Shown here one piece after another: positions 44,595 through 55,028 of a stretch of 64,000 nt of DNA (its first letter is position 1; the number at the start of each line of letters is the position of its first letter). The notes beneath the pieces are model-generated. The model worked only from the letters and a program-made list of their open reading frames with translations. It made no database searches and had not been told where the DNA came from. The position numbers were made by a program, and so were the translations under genes. Origin of the DNA: Janthinobacterium sp. 64 (GTDB taxonomy: Bacteria > Pseudomonadota > Gammaproteobacteria > Burkholderiales > Burkholderiaceae_D); assembly GCF_002813325.1 (NCBI RefSeq), contig NZ_PHUG01000001.1:5945386-6009385 (forward strand), in the 5' to 3' direction.

Positions 44595-45398
44595 ATGAAT
44601 GCAGTTACTACCCAAGGCACGGCCCTCGTCACTGGCGCATCGTCTGGCCTGGGCGCCGTGTACGCGGACCGCCTGGCCGCGCGCGGCTTCGATCTGATCC
44701 TGGTGGCGCGCCGGGTCGAGCGCCTGGGCGTGCTGGCCAAGTCGCTGGCGGAAAAGTATGGCGTGGCCGTGCGCGCCATGGCGGCCGACCTGGCCGCACC
44801 GGCCGACCTGCAGCGTGTGGCCGATGAACTGGCAGGCAACCCGGCCATCACCATGCTGGTCAATAACGCGGGTGTCTCGACCCTGGGTGCCGTGGTGGAC
44901 TCGCCGCGCGAGGGCATCGCCGCGATGGACCGGGTCAACGTGGCGGCGCTGGCCCAGCTGACCTACGCCGTGCTGCCTCAATTCAAGCTGCGCAACAGCG
45001 GCACCATCATCAACATCGGTTCCGTGCTGTCCTTCCACATCCTGCCGGTCAGCACGATCTACAGCGCCACCAAGGGCTATGTGATGAATTTCACGCGGGG
45101 CTTGCAGCAGGAACTGGCCGGCACGGGCATCACGGTGCAGCTGGTGCTGCCCGCATCGACGGCGACGGAAATCTGGGAATTGAGCGGCGTGCCGCTGGCG
45201 CAGCTGGACCAGGCCACCATCATGCGCGCGGAAGACTGCGTCGATGCGGCGCTGGCAGGCCTGGACCAGGGCGAGCTGGTGACCTTGCCTTCCGTCGAAA
45301 ACCAGGAACTGTGGGAGCGCTTCGACGCGGCCCGCCTTGCCCTGTTCGCGGGTGCGATGCACGGCAAGCCGGCATCGCGCTACGGCCTCACTGGCTGA
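44595..45398 (+). CDS. SDR-family NAD(P)-dependent oxidoreductase
   Basis: A 267-residue short-chain dehydrogenase. The cofactor motif is TGASSGLGAVYADRL, the structural motif is LVNNAGVS, and the catalytic residues are in INIGSVLSF (Ser), STIYSATKGYVMNF (Tyr and Lys) and VNVAALAQL (Asn). The start at 44595 follows AAGAAGGA with 6-base spacing; 44589 is a less well placed ATG. Substrate unknown. It is under the TetR-type repressor divergent from it. Confidence 0.92.
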   Translation: MNAVTTQGTALVTGASSGLGAVYADRLAARGFDLILVARRVERLGVLAKSLAEKYGVAVRAMAADLAAPADLQRVADELAGNPAITMLVNNAGVSTLGAVVDSPREGIAAMDRVNVAALAQLTYAVLPQFKLRNSGTIINIGSVLSFHILPVSTIYSATKGYVMNFTRGLQQELAGTGITVQLVLPASTATEIWELSGVPLAQLDQATIMRAEDCVDAALAGLDQGELVTLPSVENQELWERFDAARLALFAGAMHGKPASRYGLTG

Positions 45399-45419
45399 CC
45401 GGCGGGCTGACAGCACCGG

Positions 45420-45542
45420 CATGGACGCGTTTTTCGCGGCAACGCCGGCGCGCCAGGCCGTCGGCGTACAACCGAATTTCAGTTTGAAGGCGCGCGCATA
45501 TTCGGCGCGGAACTGGCCACGGAACTGGCAGGATACCGGCTG
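45420..45542 (-). pseudogene. Remnant of an AraC-family regulator (C-terminal helix-turn-helix)
   Basis: The minus strand reads FRGQFRAEYARAFKLKFG followed by CTPTAWRAGVA, the end of an AraC-type DNA-binding domain (compare the usual FSRAFKRRFGMSPSAYR). No start or upstream part of the gene exists: the frame is bounded by a 17-bp hairpin on one side and the SDR gene end on the other. It is therefore best read as a decayed fragment. Confidence 0.5.
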
Positions 45543-45555
45543 TTCAGGGGAAGCA

Positions 45556-45598
45556 GGAGGGGACTTCATGCCGCCGGTTATGGCATGAAGTCCCCTCC
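45556..45598. repeat. Perfect 17-bp inverted repeat upstream of the AraC remnant
   Basis: GGAGGGGACTTCATGCC (45556-45572) and GGCATGAAGTCCCCTCC (45582-45598) pair perfectly around a 9-base loop. It is not followed by a T-tract. It separates the AraC remnant from the glpF 3' end, where it may stabilise or end transcripts. Confidence 0.8.
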
Positions 45599-45689
45599 GT
45601 GCGGTTTGGGTTTGAAATGTCGGCTTCAGTTGGTATGCAAGGCAATCGGGCCAGCCTGTTTGAGCAGGCTGAGATTTCCTGCGGATTAC

Positions 45690-46397
45690 TTAGAATTTAT
45701 AGTTGTACAGCAGTGCCGCCAGGACGGCGCCCAGCAGCGGGCCGACGACCGGCACCCAGGCATAGCGCCAATCGCTGTCGCGCTTGCCCGGGATGGGCAG
45801 GATCGCGTGCATGATGCGCGGACCGAAGTCGCGCGCCGGGCTCATCGCGTAACCGGTGGTGCCGCCGAGCGACACGCCGATGCCCAGCACCAGCAGGGCG
45901 ACCGGCAAGGCGCTCATGGCCCCCAGTCCGAAGCTCGGCGCCGCCATGTTCAGCACGGCAAACACGAGAACGAAGGTGGCGATCATTTCGGAAGCCAGGC
46001 TGCCGAAGGTGCCACGGATCGCCGGGCCGGTGCAAAAGACCGCCAGCTTGGTGTCGCCATCGGAGGTGGCCTCGAAGTGTTTGTAATACATGACCCATAC
46101 CAGAAACGCTCCCATCATGCCGCCGAGCATCTGCATGGCGACATAGGCGGGGACATTTGCCCAGGGAAATTTTCCAACCACCGCCAGCGCCACGGTGACC
46201 ACCGGATTGAGGTGGCCGCCGCTGGCGGTGGCGGTGCACAGCACGGCGACAAAGACCGCCATCGCCCAGCCGATGGCGATCACGACCAGGCCGCTGTTGT
46301 GGCCCTTGGTTTTTTGCAAGATGACGTTGGCGACCACGCCATTACCGAGCAGGACGAGCAAGGTGGTGCCGATGAATTCGGCGAATAAAGGATGCAT
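45690..46397 (-). CDS. glpF: Glycerol uptake facilitator (MIP channel)
   Basis: A 235-residue aquaglyceroporin of the inner membrane that lets glycerol in by diffusion. Six membrane segments and the glycerol-facilitator signature GHLNPVVTVAL and YAMSPARDFGPR are present. Both NPA boxes deviate: the first is NPV and the second is SPA. This is known for some MIP members but unusual. GlpK is encoded 42 bases upstream in the same direction, so import and phosphorylation are coupled. Confidence 0.93.
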   Translation of the reverse strand: MHPLFAEFIGTTLLVLLGNGVVANVILQKTKGHNSGLVVIAIGWAMAVFVAVLCTATASGGHLNPVVTVALAVVGKFPWANVPAYVAMQMLGGMMGAFLVWVMYYKHFEATSDGDTKLAVFCTGPAIRGTFGSLASEMIATFVLVFAVLNMAAPSFGLGAMSALPVALLVLGIGVSLGGTTGYAMSPARDFGPRIMHAILPIPGKRDSDWRYAWVPVVGPLLGAVLAALLYNYKF

Positions 46398-46439
46398 GTG
46401 AAACTTCCGGTGAGGTGTGGGGGATGGGCGTGTGGTCGA

Positions 46440-47954
<1,515 letters not shown>

Positions 47955-48086
47955 GTCTTCTTCTCCGTCTATAGTTGATTTTTTTTGCCGGTCTTTGCCG
48001 CGCCGGTCATTCGGTAAAACTGGTATCCCGTGTCCAGGGAGATGGCCCGGGCAAGGCAAAGCCGCCTGGCTCTCAGGCTTGTTTTT

Positions 48087-49640
48087 TCAAGTGCTCATCT
48101 CAGGCACCGACATCTGTCTGATCCACTCCTCCAGACGCGCCACATGCCGCGGCTGGCAGTACAAGCCGCATTTGGTTCTGCGCCAAAGGATGTCTTCGGC
48201 GCTGCGCGCCCATTCCACCTCGAACAGATAGCGCGCTTCCTGTTCGTACACGCCGGGCGTCAGTTCTTCGCCCAGATCCGTCATCTTCTTTGCCGTGCCG
48301 AGCATGCGCCTGGCGCGGGTGCCATAACAGCGCGCATAACGCTGCGCCAGCTTGCCCGGCAGCCATGGGTACTGTGCATGCAGTTGTTGTGCAAAGCGCT
48401 CGAAGTCGATGTCCTCAACCAGCGCGCCCGCCTGCTGCAGGTCGCCGCCCGGCAAGGGTGCCGAAGCGGTCCAGTCCGGCGCATTGCCGCCCAGGCGCGG
48501 CTGCAGCATGGCCAGTGCTTCTTCCGACAGTTTCCGGTAAGTGGTGATCTTGCCGCCCCAGATATTGAGGAAGGGGGCGGTGTTCGGGTCGCATTCGAGC
48601 AGGTAGTCGCGCGTCACCGCCGAGGCGTTTTGCGCGCTGTCGTCGAGCAGCGGCCGTACCCCGGAATAGGTCCAGACCACGTCGCTTGGTGCAATCTGTT
48701 TGGTGAAATAACGGTTGGCCACCTCGCACAGGTAGCTCACTTCGCCGTCGCTGATCGTCACCTTGCCGGGCGCGCCGGTGTATTCCAGGTCGGTGGTGCC
48801 GATCAGGGTGAACTCGTCCTGGTAGGGAATGGCGAAGATGATGCGTTTGTCCTGGTTCTGGAAAATATAGGCGTAGGGATGATCGAACAGGCGCGGCACG
48901 ATGATGTGGCTGCCCTTGACCAGCCGCAGGCCGTGCGTATTGCTCACGCCCGAGGCGGCGTTGGCGAATTGCGCGGTCCAGGGGCCGGCGGCGTTGACGA
49001 TGGCGCGCGCCGTCACCTCGATGCGGCCATGCTGCTCGCTCTCCAGCGTGGCGTGCCAGCCCTGGCCTTCCTGGCGTACCGCCGCGCAGCGGGTGCGCGT
49101 CAGGATGTTGGCGCCGCGTTCGCTGGCGTCGAGCGCATTGAGCACCACCAGGCGCGCATCGTCCACCCAGCCGTCGGAGTAGACGAAGCCCTTGCGGAAA
49201 TCGCCTTTCAGCGGGCCGCCCGCCACGTGCTGGCGCAGCGACACGCCTTGCGAGGCCGGCAGGAAAGCGCGTCGCGCCAGATGGTCATACAGGAACAGTC
49301 CGGCACGGATCATCCAGGCCGGCCGTTGTCCGGCATCGTGCGGCATGACGAAGCGCAGCGGCCACATGATGTGCGGTGCCGTGCGCAGCAGCAATTCGCG
49401 TTCCTGCAAGGCCTTGCGCACCAGCTTGAATTCGTAATACTCAAGGTAACGCAGGCCGCCGTGTATCAGTTTGGTGCTGGCCGAGGACGTGTGCTGGGCC
49501 AGATCGTGCTGCTCGCACAGGATGACGCGCAAACCGCGGCCGGCCGCATCGCGCGCGATACCGACGCCGTTGATGCCGCCGCCGACGATTAAAAGATCAC
49601 AGTCCTGTTGCGCTAGCTGCTTGATTGTCGATTGCATCAT
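48087..49640 (-). CDS. glpD: Glycerol-3-phosphate dehydrogenase, aerobic
   Basis: A 517-residue membrane-associated flavoenzyme that oxidises glycerol-3-phosphate to dihydroxyacetone phosphate and passes electrons to quinone. The FAD site is LLIVGGGINGVGIARDAAGR near residues 16-35, and conserved segments include TSSASTKLIHGGLRYLE, VNAAGPWTAQFAN and WTYSGVRPLLDD. It is the first gene of a glpD-glpK-glpF unit; a 132-base gap separates it from glpK. Confidence 0.95.
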   Translation of the reverse strand: MMQSTIKQLAQQDCDLLIVGGGINGVGIARDAAGRGLRVILCEQHDLAQHTSSASTKLIHGGLRYLEYYEFKLVRKALQERELLLRTAPHIMWPLRFVMPHDAGQRPAWMIRAGLFLYDHLARRAFLPASQGVSLRQHVAGGPLKGDFRKGFVYSDGWVDDARLVVLNALDASERGANILTRTRCAAVRQEGQGWHATLESEQHGRIEVTARAIVNAAGPWTAQFANAASGVSNTHGLRLVKGSHIIVPRLFDHPYAYIFQNQDKRIIFAIPYQDEFTLIGTTDLEYTGAPGKVTISDGEVSYLCEVANRYFTKQIAPSDVVWTYSGVRPLLDDSAQNASAVTRDYLLECDPNTAPFLNIWGGKITTYRKLSEEALAMLQPRLGGNAPDWTASAPLPGGDLQQAGALVEDIDFERFAQQLHAQYPWLPGKLAQRYARCYGTRARRMLGTAKKMTDLGEELTPGVYEQEARYLFEVEWARSAEDILWRRTKCGLYCQPRHVARLEEWIRQMSVPEMST

Positions 49641-50147
49641 GATCCTGGAGGTGGTGATAGGCCGCTATGGGCTATAAAAAGTGCATGGTTTCAGGTGTTT
49701 CTCATCCCGCCGCGCAGTCGCTGCCATGCGCCTGCCTGCCACTGCCATGGGCGCATCCGGGCGTTCATGCGAACAGGAAGAGAACTGCGCTGAAGTGAAG
49801 AATGGCGCGCTTTTTTTGTTTATTTTACGCACGTTCGAAAATTTAACAACATTTAATTCTTCTTTTTTGTTCGTTTAGATTCGTTTTCACAACATGCCCA
49901 TACCGACCATGAGCGGCGGCGCATACGTCAGCTGCCCGCCACTTGCCATGGCATAGGCGTGATATAAGGGGATGCGGGAAGGGGGGAAGGAGGTTCCGGG
50001 TTGGACCGGGGGGCGATCCAGTGCAAGCATGGGGAGGATGACAGAAATGACAGACGCGTCGCTGGCGCTCTGCGTGAACGCCGGCTTCGCTTTGCGGCAT
50101 GCAGGAACCTATCCCGGCGGGGGCTGCATGCCTATGCCGGGACGAGC
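49641..50147. other. glpD upstream region without a supported gene
   Basis: These 507 bases contain no gene I can support; the short frames here lack coding character. An AT-rich stretch at about 49808-49890 should carry the glpD promoter. Two related TTCGAAAA/TTCGTTT-type elements at 49833-49841 and 49870-49885 are conceivable GlpR operators, but no glpR gene is in the window and the match is weak. A small GC-rich tract follows up to the tandem repeats. Confidence 0.35.
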
Positions 50148-50202
50148 TTTCAACCTGATTTCAACCTGATTTCAAGCTGATTTCAACCGAATTTTAACCT
50201 GA
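50148..50202. repeat. Five tandem 11-bp repeats behind metY
   Basis: Units TTTCAACCTGA (twice), TTTCAAGCTGA, TTTCAACCGAA and TTTTAACCTGA run from 50148 to 50202, one helical turn each, and end two bases before the metY stop codon on the minus strand. Point differences show that the array is old or under weak constraint. Confidence 0.85.
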
Positions 50203-50203
50203 T

Positions 50204-51490
50204 TCAGGCGGCGTTCAAGGCCTGTTCCAGGTCTTCGCGCAAGTCATCGATATGCTCGATGCCGACGGACAGGCGCAGCATGTCTTCGGACACGCCGGCC
50301 TTGGCCAGTTCCTCGGGATTGAGCTGGCGGTGCGTGGTGGACGCCGGGTGCGTGGCCAGCGACTTGGCGTCACCGATGTTGACCAGGCGCGTAAACAGCT
50401 GCAGGGCGTCGAGCACGCGGGCGCCGGCAGCGCGCGGATCTTCTGCGTCGGCCAGCTTCAGGCCGAAGGACAGAATGCCCGAGGCGCGGCCGTTCATGTA
50501 TTTTTTCACCAGCGCGTGGTCCGGGTGGTCTTCCAGGCCCGCGTAATTGACCCACGCGACTTTCGGATGCTGTTTCAGGTGCTTGGCCAGGGCCAGCGTG
50601 TTGTCGCAGATGCGGTCCATGCGCAAGGCCAGTGTCTCGATGCCCTGGATCAGCTGGAAGGCGGAGAGTGGCGAGATGGCCGCGCCCATGTTGCGCAGCG
50701 GGACGACGCGCGCGCGGCCGATGAAGGCAGCGGGGCCGAACGCTTCCGTGTAGACGACGCCGTGATACGACACGTCCGGCTCGTTCAGGCGCTTGAAGCG
50801 TTCCTTGTGCTCGGCCCAGGGGAACTTGCCGCTGTCGACGATGGCGCCGCCCACGGTGGTGCCGTGGCCGCCCAGGTATTTGGTCAGCGAGTGCACGACG
50901 ATGTCGGCGCCATGCTCGATGGGGCGGAACAGATAGGGGCTGGGCACCGTGTTATCGACGATCAGCGGGATGCCGTGCGCGTGCGCGATTTCGGCCAGTT
51001 TCGCTACATCGGTGACATTGCCCAGCGGGTTGCCGATCGATTCGCAGAAGATGGCCTTGGTGCGCGCGTCGATCAACGCGGCGAAGGTCTCGGGCTGGCG
51101 CGCGTCGGCGAAGCGCACTTCGATGCCGATCTGCGGCAGGGTGTGGGCAAACAGGTTGTAGGTGCCGCCATACAGCTGGCTGGCGGAGATGAAATTGTCG
51201 CCCGCTTCGGCAATCGTCTGGATCGCGTAGGTAATGGCCGCCATGCCCGAGGCGACGGCCAGTGCGGCCACGCCGCCTTCGAGCGCCGCGACGCGCTTTT
51301 CCAGCACGTCCTGCGTGGGGTTCATGATGCGCGTGTAGATATTGCCGGCCACCTTGAGGTCGAACAGGTCGGCGCCATGCTGGGCATTGTCGAAGGCGTA
51401 GGCCACCGTCTGGTAAATGGGGACGGCGGCGGCCTTGGTGGTCGGGTCGGGGGTGTAGCCGGCGTGCACGGCCAGGGTTTCGATTCTCAT
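50204..51490 (-). CDS. metY: O-acetylhomoserine sulfhydrylase/aminocarboxypropyltransferase
   Basis: A 428-residue PLP enzyme that makes homocysteine from O-acetylhomoserine and sulfide, giving methionine. Family segments include [60 protein letters not shown] (PLP lysine) and [18 protein letters not shown]. The start at 51490 follows GGAGA with 5-base spacing. It stands alone, divergently from nothing close, and its 3' end meets the tandem repeats. Confidence 0.94.
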   Translation of the reverse strand: MRIETLAVHAGYTPDPTTKAAAVPIYQTVAYAFDNAQHGADLFDLKVAGNIYTRIMNPTQDVLEKRVAALEGGVAALAVASGMAAITYAIQTIAEAGDNFISASQLYGGTYNLFAHTLPQIGIEVRFADARQPETFAALIDARTKAIFCESIGNPLGNVTDVAKLAEIAHAHGIPLIVDNTVPSPYLFRPIEHGADIVVHSLTKYLGGHGTTVGGAIVDSGKFPWAEHKERFKRLNEPDVSYHGVVYTEAFGPAAFIGRARVVPLRNMGAAISPLSAFQLIQGIETLALRMDRICDNTLALAKHLKQHPKVAWVNYAGLEDHPDHALVKKYMNGRASGILSFGLKLADAEDPRAAGARVLDALQLFTRLVNIGDAKSLATHPASTTHRQLNPEELAKAGVSEDMLRLSVGIEHIDDLREDLEQALNAA

Positions 51491-51584
51491 GTGGTCTCCG
51501 GTGTCGATGGTATGCGGTGGTGAAATCCGCAGCCATTGTGCCATGCGTCCGTTAGCCCGTTGCTACGCTTGATAGAATATTAAG

Positions 51585-52496
51585 TCATAAGCTAGTGCTG
51601 TCTTGATATAAGTCATGCAGCTCTGCTTGGCCGATAAACCGTTCATGCGTGCCATGCTGGGCGCAGGCGAATGCGCCGCCGATGGCGCCGCGGCGCATGG
51701 CGGCGTCGATGCCCGCGCCGCCGAGCCAGGCGTGCAAAAAGGCGGCCACGAACGAGTCGCCCGCGCCATTCGTGTCCACCACGGGCAGCGTCAAGCCTGC
51801 CGTCGGGTAGTGCCGCACTTCGCCGCTGGCGCGTTCCAGCACGTAGGCGCCGTCGGCGCCGGCCATGGCGATCACTGCCTGCGCGCGGCCTTGCGAGATG
51901 ATGGCGCGCATGACGTCGTCGCGACGCTCGTCCAGCGCGGCCGTACTGAGAAAGACCAGGTCGGCGCGCAGCGCGAATGTCCTGTGGTGCGGGTTGACGC
52001 CGTCCCAGTCGTGCAGATCGGTCGACACCGTGGTGCCGCACACCAGCGCATCGTCAAACAGTTCGGCCACCCAGCCCATGATGGAAAAGTGCGCGTGGCG
52101 CGCCGGTCCCAGGTAGGGCAGATAAAAGGCGGCCGGCATGCGCAGGTCTTCCGGGTGGCGGCCGTCGTACAGCGACATCCGGCGTCCCTGCGGGTCGACC
52201 AGGTTGACGCTGCGCCGCGTGCCCGAGGGTTCGACGATGTGCGAGAAATCGAGTTTGGCTTCCTTGTAGCGCTGCAGGATGGCCGCGCCTTGCGCATCGT
52301 CGCCGATGAAATCGATGAACTTGCAGCGCAAGCCCAGCGCGTGGCAACCGAGCGCCACGCCATTGCCCGTGTGCGCCACGTAGTCGCGGATGGGCGGCAC
52401 GTGCAGCGAATCGGCGACGGGCAGTCGCAGGTCGGGGACGCGCACTATTGTGTCGATGCCGGCGCCGCCGACCACTAAAATGTCATAGCTGCTCAT
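51585..52496 (-). CDS. PfkB-family carbohydrate kinase
   Basis: A 303-residue ribokinase-type sugar kinase. The N-terminal GGAGIDTIVRVPDL and the catalytic signature DTNGAGDSFVAAFLHAW (Asp as base) are intact. It overlaps the amylase gene by four bases (ATGA), so it belongs to the maltodextrin operon, where it might phosphorylate a sugar released by the glycosidases; glucose or fructose are only guesses. Confidence 0.9.
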   Translation of the reverse strand: MSSYDILVVGGAGIDTIVRVPDLRLPVADSLHVPPIRDYVAHTGNGVALGCHALGLRCKFIDFIGDDAQGAAILQRYKEAKLDFSHIVEPSGTRRSVNLVDPQGRRMSLYDGRHPEDLRMPAAFYLPYLGPARHAHFSIMGWVAELFDDALVCGTTVSTDLHDWDGVNPHHRTFALRADLVFLSTAALDERRDDVMRAIISQGRAQAVIAMAGADGAYVLERASGEVRHYPTAGLTLPVVDTNGAGDSFVAAFLHAWLGGAGIDAAMRRGAIGGAFACAQHGTHERFIGQAELHDLYQDSTSL

Positions 52497-54127
52497 GGTG
52501 CTGCCTTTTCTAACAGGACGGTGCCGGCCGCGTGTACCGCGACGGCGCCGTCCTTGACTATGTAGGTTTGGTTTGTATAGGCGTCGCGCAGCGGGGTGCC
52601 GTCCGCGAACACGCCGTGGACCTGCAACGAGATGGCGCCCTGTGCTTCGGGCACGGCGATGATGGCGTCGCCATCGATCACGCGGGCAAACGCATACGGC
52701 TGTTCATGGATTAATCTGTGCTTTCCGCGCGCCAGGGCAGGGTGGCGCAGCCGGAACTGGCCCAGCTTGCGCGCATGCGTCAGGGTGGCAGCGTCCAGCG
52801 ACGACCAGTTCATGTCGGAGCGCGTGGCCTGCTGTTCGTCGCCGACGGGCGCCGCGCCAGGCTGGCGCGCGCTTTCATCGCCATAGAACAGCTGCACGCC
52901 GCCCGGCGCCAGTAGCAGGGCGGACAAGCCATGCTTCAATCGGTCGCGCGGGAACAGGCTGGTGTCGTGCGAGGAGATATACGACAGGATGTCGTAGCGG
53001 GGGCCCGGGCTCTTGTTCAGCAAGCCCGCGTACTGGCGGTACACGCCATCGATGCTTTTCCAGTCGCCGCCAGCGCGGCTTTGAAAGTCGAAATTGATCA
53101 TCGAGTCGAAGCCAGCGTCATGCCAGCTGCTGCGCTCGGGGCCATGGCCCCACGCTTCGCCCGTCATCCAGAATGGCGCATCGTCGATTTTCTGCTGCGG
53201 GTGGCGCGCCTTCCAGTCGGCCAGGGCATCGGTGGCGGCCGCGCGCAGGGCCAGCCAGCTGGCTGGCTCCACGTGCTTGACGGTGTCGGCCCTGAAACCG
53301 TCGACGCCGAATTCGCGCACCCAGTCGGCCAGCCAGTGGACCAGGTAACCGCGCACGGTGGTGTCGGGCAGGGCCACGGCGCGCGTGTCGGCTTTGTGTT
53401 GCAGGATGGGCGGCAAGCCCACGGCCTTGCCGCTTTCCGTGCGGAAGTCGGGCAGGTAGGCCAGTTGCATCGTGTAGTCGTCCTTGCCGCCATCGGAATA
53501 GCCGGGCAAGCCCGCGCGCACCCAGTCCGGACCCCACCACTGCGCGAATGCGAAGTTGTTGTAGTCGATGAAGCTGTGATAATCGCGCAGGGTGGCCTTT
53601 TCATGGCCGGGCCACAGCACGGGCACCTTGTACTGCGCCAGGGTGCGCAGGTCCGCGTAGCCGGGGTGATTGAGCACCACGTCGAACAGCACGCGGATGC
53701 CTTGCGCGTGGGCCGTGTTGATCATCTCGCGCAATTCTTCGCGCGTGCCCATGTTTGCATCCATCGTCGTGTAGTCGAGCGCCCAGTAGCCGTGGTAGGC
53801 GTAGTGCTGGAATTGCTGCTTGCCGCCCACCACCCAGCCGTGGATCTGCTCGTACGGAGCCGTGATCCACAGCGCGTTGACGCCCAGCTCTTGAAAATAG
53901 CCGGCCTTGAGCTGCTGCGTGATGCCGGCGATGTCGCCGCCGTGAAAGCTGCCGACGTCGCCGCCTTGCGGGTCGGCCGCGCGGCCATAACTGTGGTCGT
54001 TGCCGGGATTGCCGTTGGCGTAGCGGTCTGTCACGGCGAAGTAGACGATGGGGTTGTCCGCGAAGCTGCCCGCCTGCGCCGGCAGGCTGACGAGCAAAGC
54101 GGCGAGGGCGGTCAGCACGGTCTTCAT
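52493..54127 (-). CDS. Periplasmic GH13 alpha-amylase
   Basis: A 544-residue secreted glycoside hydrolase with signal peptide MKTVLTALAALLVSLPAQA. The four conserved regions are DVVLNH (149-154), GFRADTVKH (nucleophile Asp281), TGEAWG (acid/base Glu324) and SSHD (His387, Asp388). The length and domain pattern fit MalS-like periplasmic amylases that cut maltodextrins after outer-membrane entry. It lies directly behind malG with a one-base gap, so it is part of the mal operon. Confidence 0.92.
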   Translation of the reverse strand: MKTVLTALAALLVSLPAQAGSFADNPIVYFAVTDRYANGNPGNDHSYGRAADPQGGDVGSFHGGDIAGITQQLKAGYFQELGVNALWITAPYEQIHGWVVGGKQQFQHYAYHGYWALDYTTMDANMGTREELREMINTAHAQGIRVLFDVVLNHPGYADLRTLAQYKVPVLWPGHEKATLRDYHSFIDYNNFAFAQWWGPDWVRAGLPGYSDGGKDDYTMQLAYLPDFRTESGKAVGLPPILQHKADTRAVALPDTTVRGYLVHWLADWVREFGVDGFRADTVKHVEPASWLALRAAATDALADWKARHPQQKIDDAPFWMTGEAWGHGPERSSWHDAGFDSMINFDFQSRAGGDWKSIDGVYRQYAGLLNKSPGPRYDILSYISSHDTSLFPRDRLKHGLSALLLAPGGVQLFYGDESARQPGAAPVGDEQQATRSDMNWSSLDAATLTHARKLGQFRLRHPALARGKHRLIHEQPYAFARVIDGDAIIAVPEAQGAISLQVHGVFADGTPLRDAYTNQTYIVKDGAVAVHAAGTVLLEKAAP

Positions 54128-54128
54128 G

Positions 54129-55019
54129 TCAGCCCTTCACGCCGCCAGCCGTCAGGCCGGAGATCATCCACTTCTGCGCCAGCAGGAACACGGCCGTGAT
54201 GGGCAAGCCGGACAAGATGGCTGCCGCGGCGAAGTCGCCCCACAGGTATTTTTGCTCGTACAGGAACAGCTTCGAGCCGACGGCCAGGGTCAGGTTGTTT
54301 TGTTCATGCAGCAGCACGGAAGCGATCGGGTACTCGATGATGGCGCCGATGAAGGACAGCAGGAATACCACCATCAAAATGGGCACCGTCATCGGCAGCA
54401 GCACGTAGATGAAGGCCTGCCATTGCGTGGCGCCGTCGACCTTGGCCGCTTCCTCGATCTCGATGGGGATGGTTTGGTAGTAGCCCTTGATGGTCCAGAT
54501 GTGCAGGGCGATGCCGCCCGTGTAGGCCAGCACCAGGCTGCCGTGGTGGTCGATGCCCAGCCATGGCACGTAGCTGCCCAGCACGTCGAAGATGGCGTAG
54601 ATGGCCACCAGGGCCAGCACGGCGGGGAACATCTGCAGCAGCATCAGCGCGGACAGGGTCTGCGACTTGAAGCGGAATTGCATGCGCGCGAATGCATAGG
54701 CGCAGGTGGTCGACAGCAGCACGGTCACGGTGGCGCTCATGCTGGCCACCTTGATGGAATTCCATAGCCACAGCAGCACGGGGAAGTCCGGCTCGACGAG
54801 GGCGCCGTTGGGCGCCTGGTAAGACATGCCCAGCGCCAGACGCCAGTGCTCGAAGCTGATCTCGGGCGGTATCAGGCTGCCCGAGGCGAAGTTGCCGGGG
54901 CGCAGGGAGATCGACAAGATCATCAGGAAGGGGAACATCACCAGCGCGATCAGCGCGATCACGGCGACGTGGGCCGCCAGGATGCGCCAGCGGTTGGAAC
55001 GGTCGACAACGATAGCCAT
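54129..55019 (-). CDS. malG: Maltose/maltodextrin ABC permease MalG
   Basis: A 296-residue inner-membrane permease with six segments. The coupling loop is [20 protein letters not shown], the EAA motif that docks to the MalK ATPase. It forms a heterodimer with MalF, whose gene lies just upstream. GC content and codon use match the neighbours. Confidence 0.94.
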   Translation of the reverse strand: MAIVVDRSNRWRILAAHVAVIALIALVMFPFLMILSISLRPGNFASGSLIPPEISFEHWRLALGMSYQAPNGALVEPDFPVLLWLWNSIKVASMSATVTVLLSTTCAYAFARMQFRFKSQTLSALMLLQMFPAVLALVAIYAIFDVLGSYVPWLGIDHHGSLVLAYTGGIALHIWTIKGYYQTIPIEIEEAAKVDGATQWQAFIYVLLPMTVPILMVVFLLSFIGAIIEYPIASVLLHEQNNLTLAVGSKLFLYEQKYLWGDFAAAAILSGLPITAVFLLAQKWMISGLTAGGVKG

Positions 55020-55028
55020 GGCTGTCCT

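Noticed and set aside
49681-50100. Short frames in the gap upstream of glpD
   Set aside because: Low-complexity composition, no ribosome site and overlap on both strands; no protein family resemblance.
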